The position numbers and the translations under genes were made by a program. From Mucilaginibacter sp. PAMC 26640 (lineage in GTDB: Bacteria; Bacteroidota; Bacteroidia; Sphingobacteriales; Sphingobacteriaceae), in NCBI GenBank assembly GCA_001596135.1, contig CP014773.1, positions 2,108,001 to 2,172,000 on the forward strand: a stretch of 64,000 bases of DNA, read 5' to 3'. Below the pieces are notes generated by a model that worked only from the letters and a program-made list of their open reading frames with translations, searched no databases and was not told the origin of the DNA. This document shows positions 40,654 to 48,779 of this stretch, one piece after another (within the stretch, counting starts at the first letter, position 1; every line of letters starts with the position of its first letter).

Positions 40654-40672
40654 AGCTTATTTATTTTTTTAT

Positions 40673-40701
40673 CAAAAATAGGTATTATAATGTGCAAACA
40701 A
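40673..40701 (-). promoter_or_regulatory. Candidate promoter of ahcY
   Basis: On the minus strand TTG (40699-40701) and TATTTTTG (40673-40680) are 18 bp apart, close to the Bacteroidota consensus. It lies 20 bp before the start codon. Confidence 0.6.
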
Positions 40702-40785
40702 AAAATTGCCTGCTTGCAGGAACCCTTTATTGCCCTAGGGCAACTGCTATTCAGCTTTAAATGCACAGCAACGATAAATATTCAA

Positions 40786-41700
40786 CTACATCCTTTTTAC
40801 TGCATGGTCCTTGGCCGGAACTGTTTGGAGGTAGGCATAAATAGCATCTATCTCCTGCCTGTTCAGCATGTCAAATTTGGGCATCGGGGCCTTCAGCTTT
40901 CTGTGCGGGGCATCACCGTTTTGCAGGGCATTATAAAACTGTTCCTGGGTGTAGTCGCCGATACCAGTATTCTTATCAGGGGTGATGTTGGACGCAGGAA
41001 CTTCGGTGCCGTTTTCGCCCTTCATTTTAATTCCGCCTGCCAAGTAGCCCTTGCTTTGATCCGGATACAGGTAATTTAAGTTGGTGAGTTTGTTGGAGTG
41101 GCAATGGAAACAGCCGAGGTTATCTACTAAGTAATAGCCGGTTTTTACTTTGTCGCTCGCAGGCGGAAGTGGTACGCTGGCCTGATAGGGCACAGGTTTA
41201 GCTTTTAAATTCATGAAGGCTTTGCCGATGAAGGTTAGTTTTGTTGGGCCTACAGTTGTATCAGCTGCGGCAACAGCAGCATCGCCCGAGCGGAAGTAGG
41301 CAATCATCGCGTCGATATCGCTATCGGCCATGTTAGGGCGAATCATATAGGAAAGGAAACGGCCATCCCGGGCCACACCGGTCTTGATCAGGTATTTTAC
41401 TTCCGCATCACTGTATAGTGGCATAATGCCATTGGTTTTTGAGTGGGTGAGGTTGGAGGAGTAGATCTTCCCGGCAATACCTGGCACATCCTCTATATGG
41501 GTGCCAATAAATTTGTTGATTTTCCTATCATAATGGCAGCCCGCGCAAACACCAAAAGCCAGTACTTTTCCGCGGGCAACGGTGCTGGCCGTAGTGACCG
41601 CTTTGTAGCTGCTAGTAGTAGTAGCAAATTTGGTTTTACAACCGATAACTATGATGGCCATCATGGCGCTGATAGTAAACGTTATACTTATTTTTTTCAT
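40786..41700 (-). CDS. Dihaem cytochrome c lipoprotein
   Basis: I chose ATG 41700, which gives a lipoprotein signal with the lipid Cys at residue 21 (MMAIIVIGCK). The 304-aa protein has two CxxCH haem motifs, CAGCH at 52-56 and CFHCH at 197-201, in two cytochrome c domains, with candidate axial Met residues (for example MIRPNM and PAPMPKF-like APMPKFDML). It is likely anchored in a periplasm-facing membrane and carries electrons. Similar two-domain proteins accompany dehydrogenases, but no such gene is adjacent. Confidence 0.9.
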   Translation of the reverse strand: MKKISITFTISAMMAIIVIGCKTKFATTTSSYKAVTTASTVARGKVLAFGVCAGCHYDRKINKFIGTHIEDVPGIAGKIYSSNLTHSKTNGIMPLYSDAEVKYLIKTGVARDGRFLSYMIRPNMADSDIDAMIAYFRSGDAAVAAADTTVGPTKLTFIGKAFMNLKAKPVPYQASVPLPPASDKVKTGYYLVDNLGCFHCHSNKLTNLNYLYPDQSKGYLAGGIKMKGENGTEVPASNITPDKNTGIGDYTQEQFYNALQNGDAPHRKLKAPMPKFDMLNRQEIDAIYAYLQTVPAKDHAVKRM

Positions 41701-41850
41701 AGCGTTCTGCTTTGAAGTACTACGGGGTAAACAGTTTTTTGTTTGCATCGTTCTCACGCTCAGCTATAAAAAACAATAATGTGTAGCATTCCTAAATATG
41801 CCTCCGTAATACCGTTATAAACTTTAATACAAACACCTAAAACCAATGTT

Positions 41851-43101
41851 ATGAAACGTAGAACACCGTTGCTGCTATTTGTGTTGCTTATCATCGCGTT
41901 AGCTGCCTGTAATAAAAGTAACATCAAACCTGATACTGGTAAGGATCTGGTGCTTACCGCTGCCGAGCAGCAGAAGGTAGCAGCGGATAATGCTTTTACA
42001 CTTAAATTATTTAAAGAGATTTTTTCAGTTGAAACCGGTGCCAGGAACGTTTTTATATCACCCCTAAGCGTAAGCTTCGCAGTTGGGATGACGGCCAATG
42101 GTGCTAAAGGCACCACGCTGGATGGCATTAACAGTACCATGAATTTTTCCGGCTTCACCCAGTCGGCCGTAAATAGTTACTATAATAAACTGATCACCGA
42201 GCTGCCACAAATGGATCCTAATACCAAGCTCGGCATAGCCAATTCCATCTGGTACCGGCAAGGCATGGAGGTGGTACCGCAGTTTATAGAAACCAATAGC
42301 ACAAATTACCAGGCCAGGGTGCAGGCCCTGGATTTTACCAGTGCCACGGCAAAAGACCAGATCAATAATTGGGTAAGTGAGAAAACGAGTGGGAAGATTC
42401 CCGCTATTGTTGATAACCTATCTGCTGATGCGCAGATGTATCTTATCAACGCCATCTATTTCAAAAGCATCTGGAAGAACAAATTTGATGTAGCTAAAAC
42501 TCAAAAAAAGGCGTTTACGCTGGGGGATAACAGTACAGTCCAAGCCGATTTTATGAGCGGAAACCTTAACTATAATAATAATGTAATTACCGAAGGGGGC
42601 AAAGCCACCATCATAGCCGAGTTTCCATACTCAAATAACAAATTCAGCATGGTAGCTGTAATTCCGGATGCAGGCGTATCAATAAAACAATTGGTGGCCG
42701 GCATAGATTCTGCAAAATGGAAAAGCTGGATGGGCGGACTGGGTGCTCAGCATGGGCAGGTTAACTTGCCGAAGTTCAAATTTAGTTTTGCTAAATCAAT
42801 GAAAGATCCGCTGATTAATTTGGGTATGAGGACTGCCTTTAGCGACATGGCTGACTTCAGCGGCATCCGCGCAAAAGGGGAACTAAAAATTTCTGAAGTG
42901 AAGCATAAAGCTTATGTAGAAGTGAATGAGCAGGGTACCGAGGCTGCGGCTGTAACTTCTGTAGAAATAGGTGTCACTGCAACCGAAGCCATTCCCGAGC
43001 TCAACCTTAACCGCCCCTTCCTCTTCGTGATCCGCGAAATGAAAACCGGGCTGATCTTATTTGCAGGCGTGGTAAATAACCCGTTGCTGGCAGGGGAATG
43101 A
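41851..43101 (+). CDS. Serpin-family protease inhibitor, lipoprotein
   Basis: A 416-aa serpin with a lipoprotein signal (LIIALAACNK, lipid Cys20). Serpins trap serine or cysteine proteases with a mobile reactive loop. Conserved blocks are visible: NVFISPLSVSFAVGMTANGA, the shutter region LINAIYFKSIWKNKFD, and the hinge VNEQGTEAAAVTSV, whose small residues are those of inhibitory serpins. The scissile bond lies in the following loop, near VEIGVTATEAIPELN. The C-terminal strand is NRPFLFVIRE. No protease gene is adjacent; protection of the cell surface is an inference. Confidence 0.93.
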   Translation: MKRRTPLLLFVLLIIALAACNKSNIKPDTGKDLVLTAAEQQKVAADNAFTLKLFKEIFSVETGARNVFISPLSVSFAVGMTANGAKGTTLDGINSTMNFSGFTQSAVNSYYNKLITELPQMDPNTKLGIANSIWYRQGMEVVPQFIETNSTNYQARVQALDFTSATAKDQINNWVSEKTSGKIPAIVDNLSADAQMYLINAIYFKSIWKNKFDVAKTQKKAFTLGDNSTVQADFMSGNLNYNNNVITEGGKATIIAEFPYSNNKFSMVAVIPDAGVSIKQLVAGIDSAKWKSWMGGLGAQHGQVNLPKFKFSFAKSMKDPLINLGMRTAFSDMADFSGIRAKGELKISEVKHKAYVEVNEQGTEAAAVTSVEIGVTATEAIPELNLNRPFLFVIREMKTGLILFAGVVNNPLLAGE

Positions 43102-43104
43102 TCA

Positions 43105-43203
43105 TACTTTGTCATTCTGAGGAACGAAGAATCTGGTAAGGGCTATTTTGGTTTGCTGCCTGTAATTAGTTTAAAAGATGCTTCGTTCCGCAGTTTGACA
43201 GGT
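43105..43203. repeat. MITE-like intergenic element with imperfect terminal inverted repeats
   Basis: The left end reads TTTGTCATTCTGAGGAACGA then AGAATCTGG; the right end, read on the minus strand, is CTGTCAAACTGCGGAACGAA then GCATC. The interior is short and codes nothing. It belongs to the same family as the pair at 30149-30336 and fills the gap between the serpin and phospholipase genes. Confidence 0.65.
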
Positions 43204-43209
43204 TGATTG

Positions 43210-45771
43210 TTACACAATAACCCCACCCATAAGCGGGTCGGTAAAGCTTGCTTTGCCTGTTTCTACCCGGCCTGCGTAGCGCTTTTCAAAATTCACGTGT
43301 CCTTTTACCTTCACGCTGAAATCGTACCAGCCGTGGCTCTTGGCCAGATCTAGTTTCATGGTTTGCGGGGCAAAACTTTCGCCTTGTATAGTCATATTTT
43401 TTGTTCCGGTTTTGTACGCATTGTCAATCACTTCAACCGTCAATGGCGTTTGATTGCCCGGAATGGCGAAAGTAAGCACTAAACTACCGTCTATCACATG
43501 ATTTGTATGCTGATACCCTGCAAACACATCAAGGGATGGGTCTGCAGCGCTGCCTTTATATTCGCGGTAAAAACCGTTGGGGCCGTAGGCGCGCAGGTGG
43601 TATTGGCCATTCTCAAAATCGGTCAGTCGCCACTCATCCGTTAGGCTATCGCCAGCGGTGAGGGCATAGCTCCAGGTGCGCACAGCCTCCATTTGCTGCG
43701 GATCATGAAATGCAACATGCTTACCCGGTGCATAAACGTTAAATGGCGAGCCGAGCGATGCCTTGCCAAAAGCTTTATCGCCGGCTTTAAAGCTGATCAC
43801 AAATGACTTTTTATCTTCGCTTAGCTTTCCATCAGCATAAAGTTCGTAAGCTAAAGCACTGGATGGTTTGATGCCTTTTTCCTGCTGCGGCATGTGCGGC
43901 GATGCGTGCCTGGTATTTTTGATCAGGCTGATATCGGCATCATTGAGTTGCGGAAAGGTTGGTAGCTTTTTAAATTGTGCCTTATGGATGCTTTCGGCAT
44001 AGGCGTCCCTGTCTAAAAAAGGAGGGATGGTTGTTTTTTCGCCCGTATAGGGGCGAAATACCGAGGTGAGGTCGCCGCAAACGGTGCGGCGCCAGTCGCT
44101 GATGTTTTCTTCCTTAACCGTTTTGCCGGTTTTCTGCGCGATAAAGGTTTCCAGGAACTGCAGGCAGGAGGTATGATCAAATACCTCTGAATTTACATAC
44201 CCGCCCCGGCTCCATGGGGATGCGACAACCATCGGTACCCTAAAACCAAGACCGATGGCATTCTCGCGATCGTATTTCTTGGGGAAGTTATGCCTATCCT
44301 GTTCCTGCTCCAGCGTTACAAATTCCACCCGGGTATCCAGCCCATTAGATACTTTGCCGGTGCCGGGTTTATGCGAGTGCGGCGCAACAAAAGGAGGAAT
44401 GTGGTCAAAGTATCCGTCGTTCTCGTCATAGGTTAAAACAAAGATGGTCTTCTTCCATACGTCCGGGTTTTGCGTAAGGATATCCAGCACTTCAGATACA
44501 TACCATGCCCCGTACCATGGCGCACCGGGGTGGTCGCTAAAATTTTCGGAACCTACCAGCCAGGATACAGTTGGGAGATTTCCATTCTTTACATCCTGCC
44601 GGAATTGATGCAGAACATCGCCTTTAGGTACCTGCATTTCGCGCGGGGTACCATTATCGTTATATTTAAGAGTACTTAGCTCGTGGTAATGTGGATCGTT
44701 CTTATTGGTATCAAATGCTTTTTTGTGGATGCTTTTAGCCTTTGGCGATAGCCTGTCGAACGCGCCTGCTGCGATCAGCTCCGGGTTATTTTTAATATCA
44801 GCAAGTTCATCCTGCAAATCTTTTAGTTCGCGTTTTAGCTTCCTCAACTGCTTGTCGTCAGCTGTCGCACTGCTCAATTTATTTTCTGCTTCTGTTATTT
44901 TAGCAGGGAGCACTTCCAGCCGCTTTTTCAGATAAATGGTGTGCTTATCATGCAGCCGGGTATGGTATTGCTCAAAAAACTCCAGGGGATTATCGGTAAA
45001 GTTAGAAAGCCATGCATCCTGCTCACCCTCAAAACCTACGGGGATACTCAGCTCATTTTGGTAGCATTTCCAGGAAATACCGGCTTCTTCCAATCGCTCG
45101 GGATAGGTCGTCCAGTTGAGGGTGCCAAAATCAGCATCCTCGTTCCAAACCCAGGCCCTGGCCTCCTCATTTTGCTTTTCGCGGATGGTGCCACTCCAAA
45201 AGAAAAGCCTGTTGGGAGTGGTGCCCGTTAGAGATGAGCAAAAATTCTGGTCGCACACCGTAAAGGCATCAGCCAGCGCATAGTTGAAGGGCAAGTCGGC
45301 GCGGGTATGGTAGCCCAGCGTTAGCGGCATATCTTTATAATCGGGGTGGCCAGATTGTTTTTCTATCAGCCACTGGTCAAACTTGCCATCGTTGCGCGCA
45401 TTTACCTGGTTATTCCAGCTGTGCGGCAAGGAGTTCATCCAGGTAGCTTTGGTATTGTTGATATCCAGGTGAAACGGTGCAAAGGTTTCTCCCTTTTTGT
45501 TCGTTTGCAGCCAAACGGGATTTTTATTAGGCAGGTCGATAGCCCTCGGGTCGTTAAAGCCGCGTACGCCTTTCAGCATACCAAAGCAATGGTCGAATGA
45601 ACGGTTCTCCTGCATCAGCAGCACAATGTGTTCGGCATCTTTCCAGGTACTGCCATGAGCCGGGTTAATGGCTAAAGCTTTTTGGATAGAGGCAGGTAAT
45701 ATGCTGCTTAATCCGGCCGCACCGGTAAGCAGGGCTGCTTTTTTAAGGAAATCTCTGCGGGTATTCAACAT
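43210..45771 (-). CDS. Phosphocholine-specific phospholipase C
   Basis: An 853-aa exported enzyme of the acid-phosphatase-like PLC family, which splits phosphatidylcholine or sphingomyelin. The start is a twin-arginine signal (MLNTRRDFLKKAALL), then the family opening HIVLLMQENRSFDHCFG with the metal and catalytic residues, and the later blocks FVLTYDENDGYFDHIPPF and RVPMVVASPWSRGGYV. Residues about 280-325 form a charged helical stretch typical of long members. The C-terminal 200 residues are two beta-rich domains of the DUF756 kind. It is a single gene, convergent with the serpin gene. Confidence 0.94.
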   Translation of the reverse strand: MLNTRRDFLKKAALLTGAAGLSSILPASIQKALAINPAHGSTWKDAEHIVLLMQENRSFDHCFGMLKGVRGFNDPRAIDLPNKNPVWLQTNKKGETFAPFHLDINNTKATWMNSLPHSWNNQVNARNDGKFDQWLIEKQSGHPDYKDMPLTLGYHTRADLPFNYALADAFTVCDQNFCSSLTGTTPNRLFFWSGTIREKQNEEARAWVWNEDADFGTLNWTTYPERLEEAGISWKCYQNELSIPVGFEGEQDAWLSNFTDNPLEFFEQYHTRLHDKHTIYLKKRLEVLPAKITEAENKLSSATADDKQLRKLKRELKDLQDELADIKNNPELIAAGAFDRLSPKAKSIHKKAFDTNKNDPHYHELSTLKYNDNGTPREMQVPKGDVLHQFRQDVKNGNLPTVSWLVGSENFSDHPGAPWYGAWYVSEVLDILTQNPDVWKKTIFVLTYDENDGYFDHIPPFVAPHSHKPGTGKVSNGLDTRVEFVTLEQEQDRHNFPKKYDRENAIGLGFRVPMVVASPWSRGGYVNSEVFDHTSCLQFLETFIAQKTGKTVKEENISDWRRTVCGDLTSVFRPYTGEKTTIPPFLDRDAYAESIHKAQFKKLPTFPQLNDADISLIKNTRHASPHMPQQEKGIKPSSALAYELYADGKLSEDKKSFVISFKAGDKAFGKASLGSPFNVYAPGKHVAFHDPQQMEAVRTWSYALTAGDSLTDEWRLTDFENGQYHLRAYGPNGFYREYKGSAADPSLDVFAGYQHTNHVIDGSLVLTFAIPGNQTPLTVEVIDNAYKTGTKNMTIQGESFAPQTMKLDLAKSHGWYDFSVKVKGHVNFEKRYAGRVETGKASFTDPLMGGVIV

Positions 45772-45932
45772 GGGTTAAAGATATTAAAACAGGCTGTATA
45801 AGTAAACAGCCGGGCGCTGCAAGATTATGAATCTGCTGTTAACTGTAAATAATATAAATATGAACGTTATGGTTAACTATAAATTTCGCTAAATTTCGTC
45901 CGCAATCTATAAACACCCAACCAGTCTATATT

Positions 45933-47237
45933 ATGATCCGTAAAATCACGCTCAGTTGCGCTCTTTTTTTGTCCCTCGGAATGGTCGTTATGGCTCAAAC
46001 CGGCCCATACACGCCCACTGCCGAGAATCTGGCGGCCCGCAAGAAGTTCCAGGAAATGAAATTTGGACTTTTTATCCACTGGGGTATCTACAGCATTTTA
46101 GGCGACGGCGAGTGGGTGATGAATGATAAAAAGATCCCCTATAATAGTTACAAACGGTTGGCCGATTTCTTTAATCCGGAAGGATTTAATGCAAAGGCTT
46201 GGGTAGCGTTTGCCAAAAAGGCGGGTATGAAATATATCACCATTACCTCTCGCCATCACGATGGTTTCAGCATGTTCGGCACCAAAATGTCTCCTTATAA
46301 TATTGTGGATGCCACACCTTACCACAGAGACCCTTTAATGGAGCTGGCGAAGGAATGTGAAAAGGAAGGCATCGAGTTGCATTTTTACTATTCGCTGCTG
46401 GATTGGGGCCGGGCTGATTATGCCTACGGGAGCCCTATTGTGAATGGTAAACCTAAAAACGGTGACTGGGACAGCTATATCAAATTCATGAAAGACCAAC
46501 TGACGGAACTGATTACCAAATACCCCGGTGTTAAAGGTATTTGGTTCGACGGGCACTGGGAGCGCAAAGAGGTGAACTGGCACTACGACGAGATTTACGG
46601 CCTGATCCACAGATTAAATCCTGCCATACTGGTGGGCAATAATCACCACCTGGCGCCAAAAGATGGCGAGGATTTCCAAATGTTTGAAAAAGATTTGCCG
46701 GGCGCCAATACTACCGGCTTCAGCGGTGAATCTACAATTGGGCAGTTGCCTTTAGAAACCTGCGAAACCATCAACAACAGTTGGGGCTTCAATATTAACG
46801 ACCGGAGCTTTAAATCATCCAAACAGATCATTCACTACCTGGTAAAAGCGGCGGGCCATGATGCTAATTTTTTGCTGAACATCGGCCCGATGCCAAACGG
46901 CAAAATACAGCCGGAATTTACCGATACGCTGGCCATAGTTGGTGCCTGGATGCAGAAAAATGGCGAAAGTATCTATCATACCCGCGGCGGGTTTGTACCG
47001 CCGCAGCCATGGGGTGTAATTACGGCAAATGGCAAAACGCTATACGCGCATATTACCAATAGCCCATCGCAAGGATATGTTTTCATTCCCTTGATGAAAG
47101 AGAAGGTCAGTAAGGCGGTATTGTTAAGCGGCGGCAAAGCGGTTAAATACAAGCAACAACCCGAAGGGACTTTTATCTACACCGATGGCTTGACGCTCGA
47201 TCCGGTGGATACGATTATTAAGTTGACGGTGAATTGA
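45933..47237 (+). CDS. Alpha-L-fucosidase (GH29)
   Basis: A 434-aa secreted glycoside hydrolase (signal ending MAQ). GH29 blocks are clear: FGLFIHWGIYS (44-54), TSRHHDGFSMF (106-116), and GIWFDGHWE with the nucleophile Asp206. The last 90 residues form a beta-rich C-terminal domain. It removes alpha-linked fucose from glycans. No SusCD pair is intact next to it. The upstream region has two copies of GTTAACTNTAAAT (near 45838 and 45872), possibly a regulator site. Confidence 0.95.
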   Translation: MIRKITLSCALFLSLGMVVMAQTGPYTPTAENLAARKKFQEMKFGLFIHWGIYSILGDGEWVMNDKKIPYNSYKRLADFFNPEGFNAKAWVAFAKKAGMKYITITSRHHDGFSMFGTKMSPYNIVDATPYHRDPLMELAKECEKEGIELHFYYSLLDWGRADYAYGSPIVNGKPKNGDWDSYIKFMKDQLTELITKYPGVKGIWFDGHWERKEVNWHYDEIYGLIHRLNPAILVGNNHHLAPKDGEDFQMFEKDLPGANTTGFSGESTIGQLPLETCETINNSWGFNINDRSFKSSKQIIHYLVKAAGHDANFLLNIGPMPNGKIQPEFTDTLAIVGAWMQKNGESIYHTRGGFVPPQPWGVITANGKTLYAHITNSPSQGYVFIPLMKEKVSKAVLLSGGKAVKYKQQPEGTFIYTDGLTLDPVDTIIKLTVN

Positions 47238-47249
47238 GTTGCATTGATA

Positions 47250-47282
47250 AGATTTGACAACTTTTTAAAAGTTGTCAAATCT
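47250..47282. terminator. Bidirectional terminator: 33-bp near-perfect palindrome
   Basis: AGATTTGACAACTTTT and AAAAGTTGTCAAATCT (16-bp arms) are separated by a single T. It lies between the convergent fucosidase and DinB genes, 12 bp past each stop codon. The T and A tracts inside the arms can serve both directions. Confidence 0.7.
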
Positions 47283-47293
47283 CGGGTAGCTAC

Positions 47294-47815
47294 TTACCCC
47301 TGCTCCTCAATTGCTATCGGTAAAAATTCCTCGTCGGCGCTTGGGCCGTAGCTGCCCGGTATTGGGATATCCAGCAGGCGCAGGTAAACACCCAATTGCG
47401 CCCGGTGGTGGATGATCTGCGACAGGGAGTTTCTGATCATTTCCCATTTTGGTCCGCGGCTAAAAATCGACGCACCGCTGCGCAGAGTCCAGGTTTCGTT
47501 CAAAAGCGCTTCACGCTCCGGTACCAGTGATTCCCGGCCGGCAACCAGCGATTTTTCAAACACTTCCATCAATTCTGCGGTGCTGTTTACAATGGTTGGG
47601 TCATACGGGGCTGCAGCAAAATCCAACACTTCGGTGTTCAATACCATCGGGATGTAGGTTGGCAATTCGGCAATGTGGGTAGCCAGGCTGCGGATATTCA
47701 TGCTTTTTGCATGCGGCTGCCAATCATATTGGTCATTTGGGATGCGCTGCAGCATTTTGCGGGTAGTTTCAGATTCGTCGTTGAGTTGTTGCAGGAAAAA
47801 TCCAATAGTTGTCAT
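47294..47815 (-). CDS. DinB family protein
   Basis: A 173-aa cytosolic four-helix-bundle protein of the DinB/YfiT group, which are putative metal-dependent thiol S-transferases or similar. Candidate metal His residues are in the second helix (RSLATHIAELP) and near the end (LSQIIHHRAQLGVYLRLL). The opening FFLQQLNDESETTRKMLQRIP is usual for the group. Upstream lies a cluster of GGTG-AAA-CACC sites (47975-48158). Confidence 0.87.
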   Translation of the reverse strand: MTTIGFFLQQLNDESETTRKMLQRIPNDQYDWQPHAKSMNIRSLATHIAELPTYIPMVLNTEVLDFAAAPYDPTIVNSTAELMEVFEKSLVAGRESLVPEREALLNETWTLRSGASIFSRGPKWEMIRNSLSQIIHHRAQLGVYLRLLDIPIPGSYGPSADEEFLPIAIEEQG

Positions 47816-47974
47816 GATGATGTTGTTTTAGTTTGATGTCTTAAAGATACAACCCGATAATGACAGCCCTATGTCAGCAGGGAAATAATTTAAATTCCGC
47901 AACATCATATTCCGAGGGGCAGAGCGGGCAGAAATTGCCATTGATAGAGGGGTGGTATGGCTTGATTTCGACAT

Positions 47975-48158
47975 AGGTGTTTCATTCCGCGAATGTGAAT
48001 CGGGTGAAACACCTTTATATTTGATATACAGTATTTTATATTTTTTGGTGAAACACCCTTTCTGTGATTGAGTTTTGTTAAACAATTGATCGGTAATGGT
48101 TTATATAAAAATTAGAATATGGTTTAAATTGAGGTGAATCACCTTTCGTGAAACACCC
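47975..48158. promoter_or_regulatory. Cluster of GGTG-AAW-CACC palindromic sites upstream of the DinB gene
   Basis: AGGTGTTTCA (47975-47984) pairs with TGAAACACCT (48005-48014). Further sites are GGTGAAACACC (48047-48057), AGGTGAATCACCT (48132-48144) and CGTGAAACACCC (48147-48158). Repeated copies of one palindrome in 180 AT-rich bp suggest binding sites of a regulator or an iteron-like array. Nothing else is recognised in the gap 47816-48347. Confidence 0.45.
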
Positions 48159-48347
48159 TGCAACCGGTTATTGTGGTATGAACTTTATACTCGACAATAG
48201 TAATCCTGTTGTAGGTTTACAATAAATTTAGTTGATAGAAAATATCTTTTATCCCCAGGAGAAGGTGCAAAAAAGGCCGTGCAATTTGTGTGCACGGCCG
48301 TGGGTATTAAATATTAACTGATATAAAGAACGACACAAATGAGTTAA

Positions 48348-48779
48348 TCAATTTGGATTAACCAACGGTGCACTGCCTGCTGCCGGTGGATTCAGTACAA
48401 ATTCATCAGCGGGAACATCCCAATAATCAAGGAAGTTATAGTTGATAGTAGCCTTTGTATTTATTACTCCTGTGCTGCCTATTACAATTGCATTGGTGAT
48501 ACCGCCTCCTTTGCTTACATCGTAAGTGATGCCATAACGGCGTGCATCGTAAAAAGCAAGGCCTCTAAACACCAATGCTACCCGGCGCTCGCTCCTGAGT
48601 TGAGTGATTGCTTGTGCGGGGGTTAAATTTTTACTTGCCAATGTTGCAAGCCCGGCACCTTGTAAGGCACGAACATTATCAATGCTTTGTAAGCCAGCGG
48701 CGATGTTTCCTGTATTTATCAATGCTTCAGCCTTTATTAATTCATTTTCTTTCATAATTACCCAAGTCGGCATCGGCAA
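48348..48779 (-). pseudogene. SusD/RagB-family remnant, C-terminal part only
   Basis: The frame encodes the last ~134 residues of a SusD-type lipoprotein: ENELIKAEALINTGNIAAGL (TPR-like helices), LRSERRVALVFRGLAFYDARR (a strongly conserved SusD block) and a C terminus with NYNFLDYWDVPADEFVLNP. The N-terminal signal, lipobox and first ~340 residues are missing. Its 5' end runs straight into the upstream susC remnant, in a different reading frame. It cannot make a functional glycan-binding lipoprotein. Confidence 0.85.

Noticed and set aside
47828..48085. 85-codon minus-strand frame upstream of the DinB gene
   Set aside because: Composition is atypical, it overlaps the palindrome cluster and no family or signal is seen.
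48140..48160. Possible parS site (CGTGAAACA half)
   Set aside because: Only one half of TGTTTCACGTGAAACA is present and the other half does not match. No ParB gene is nearby.
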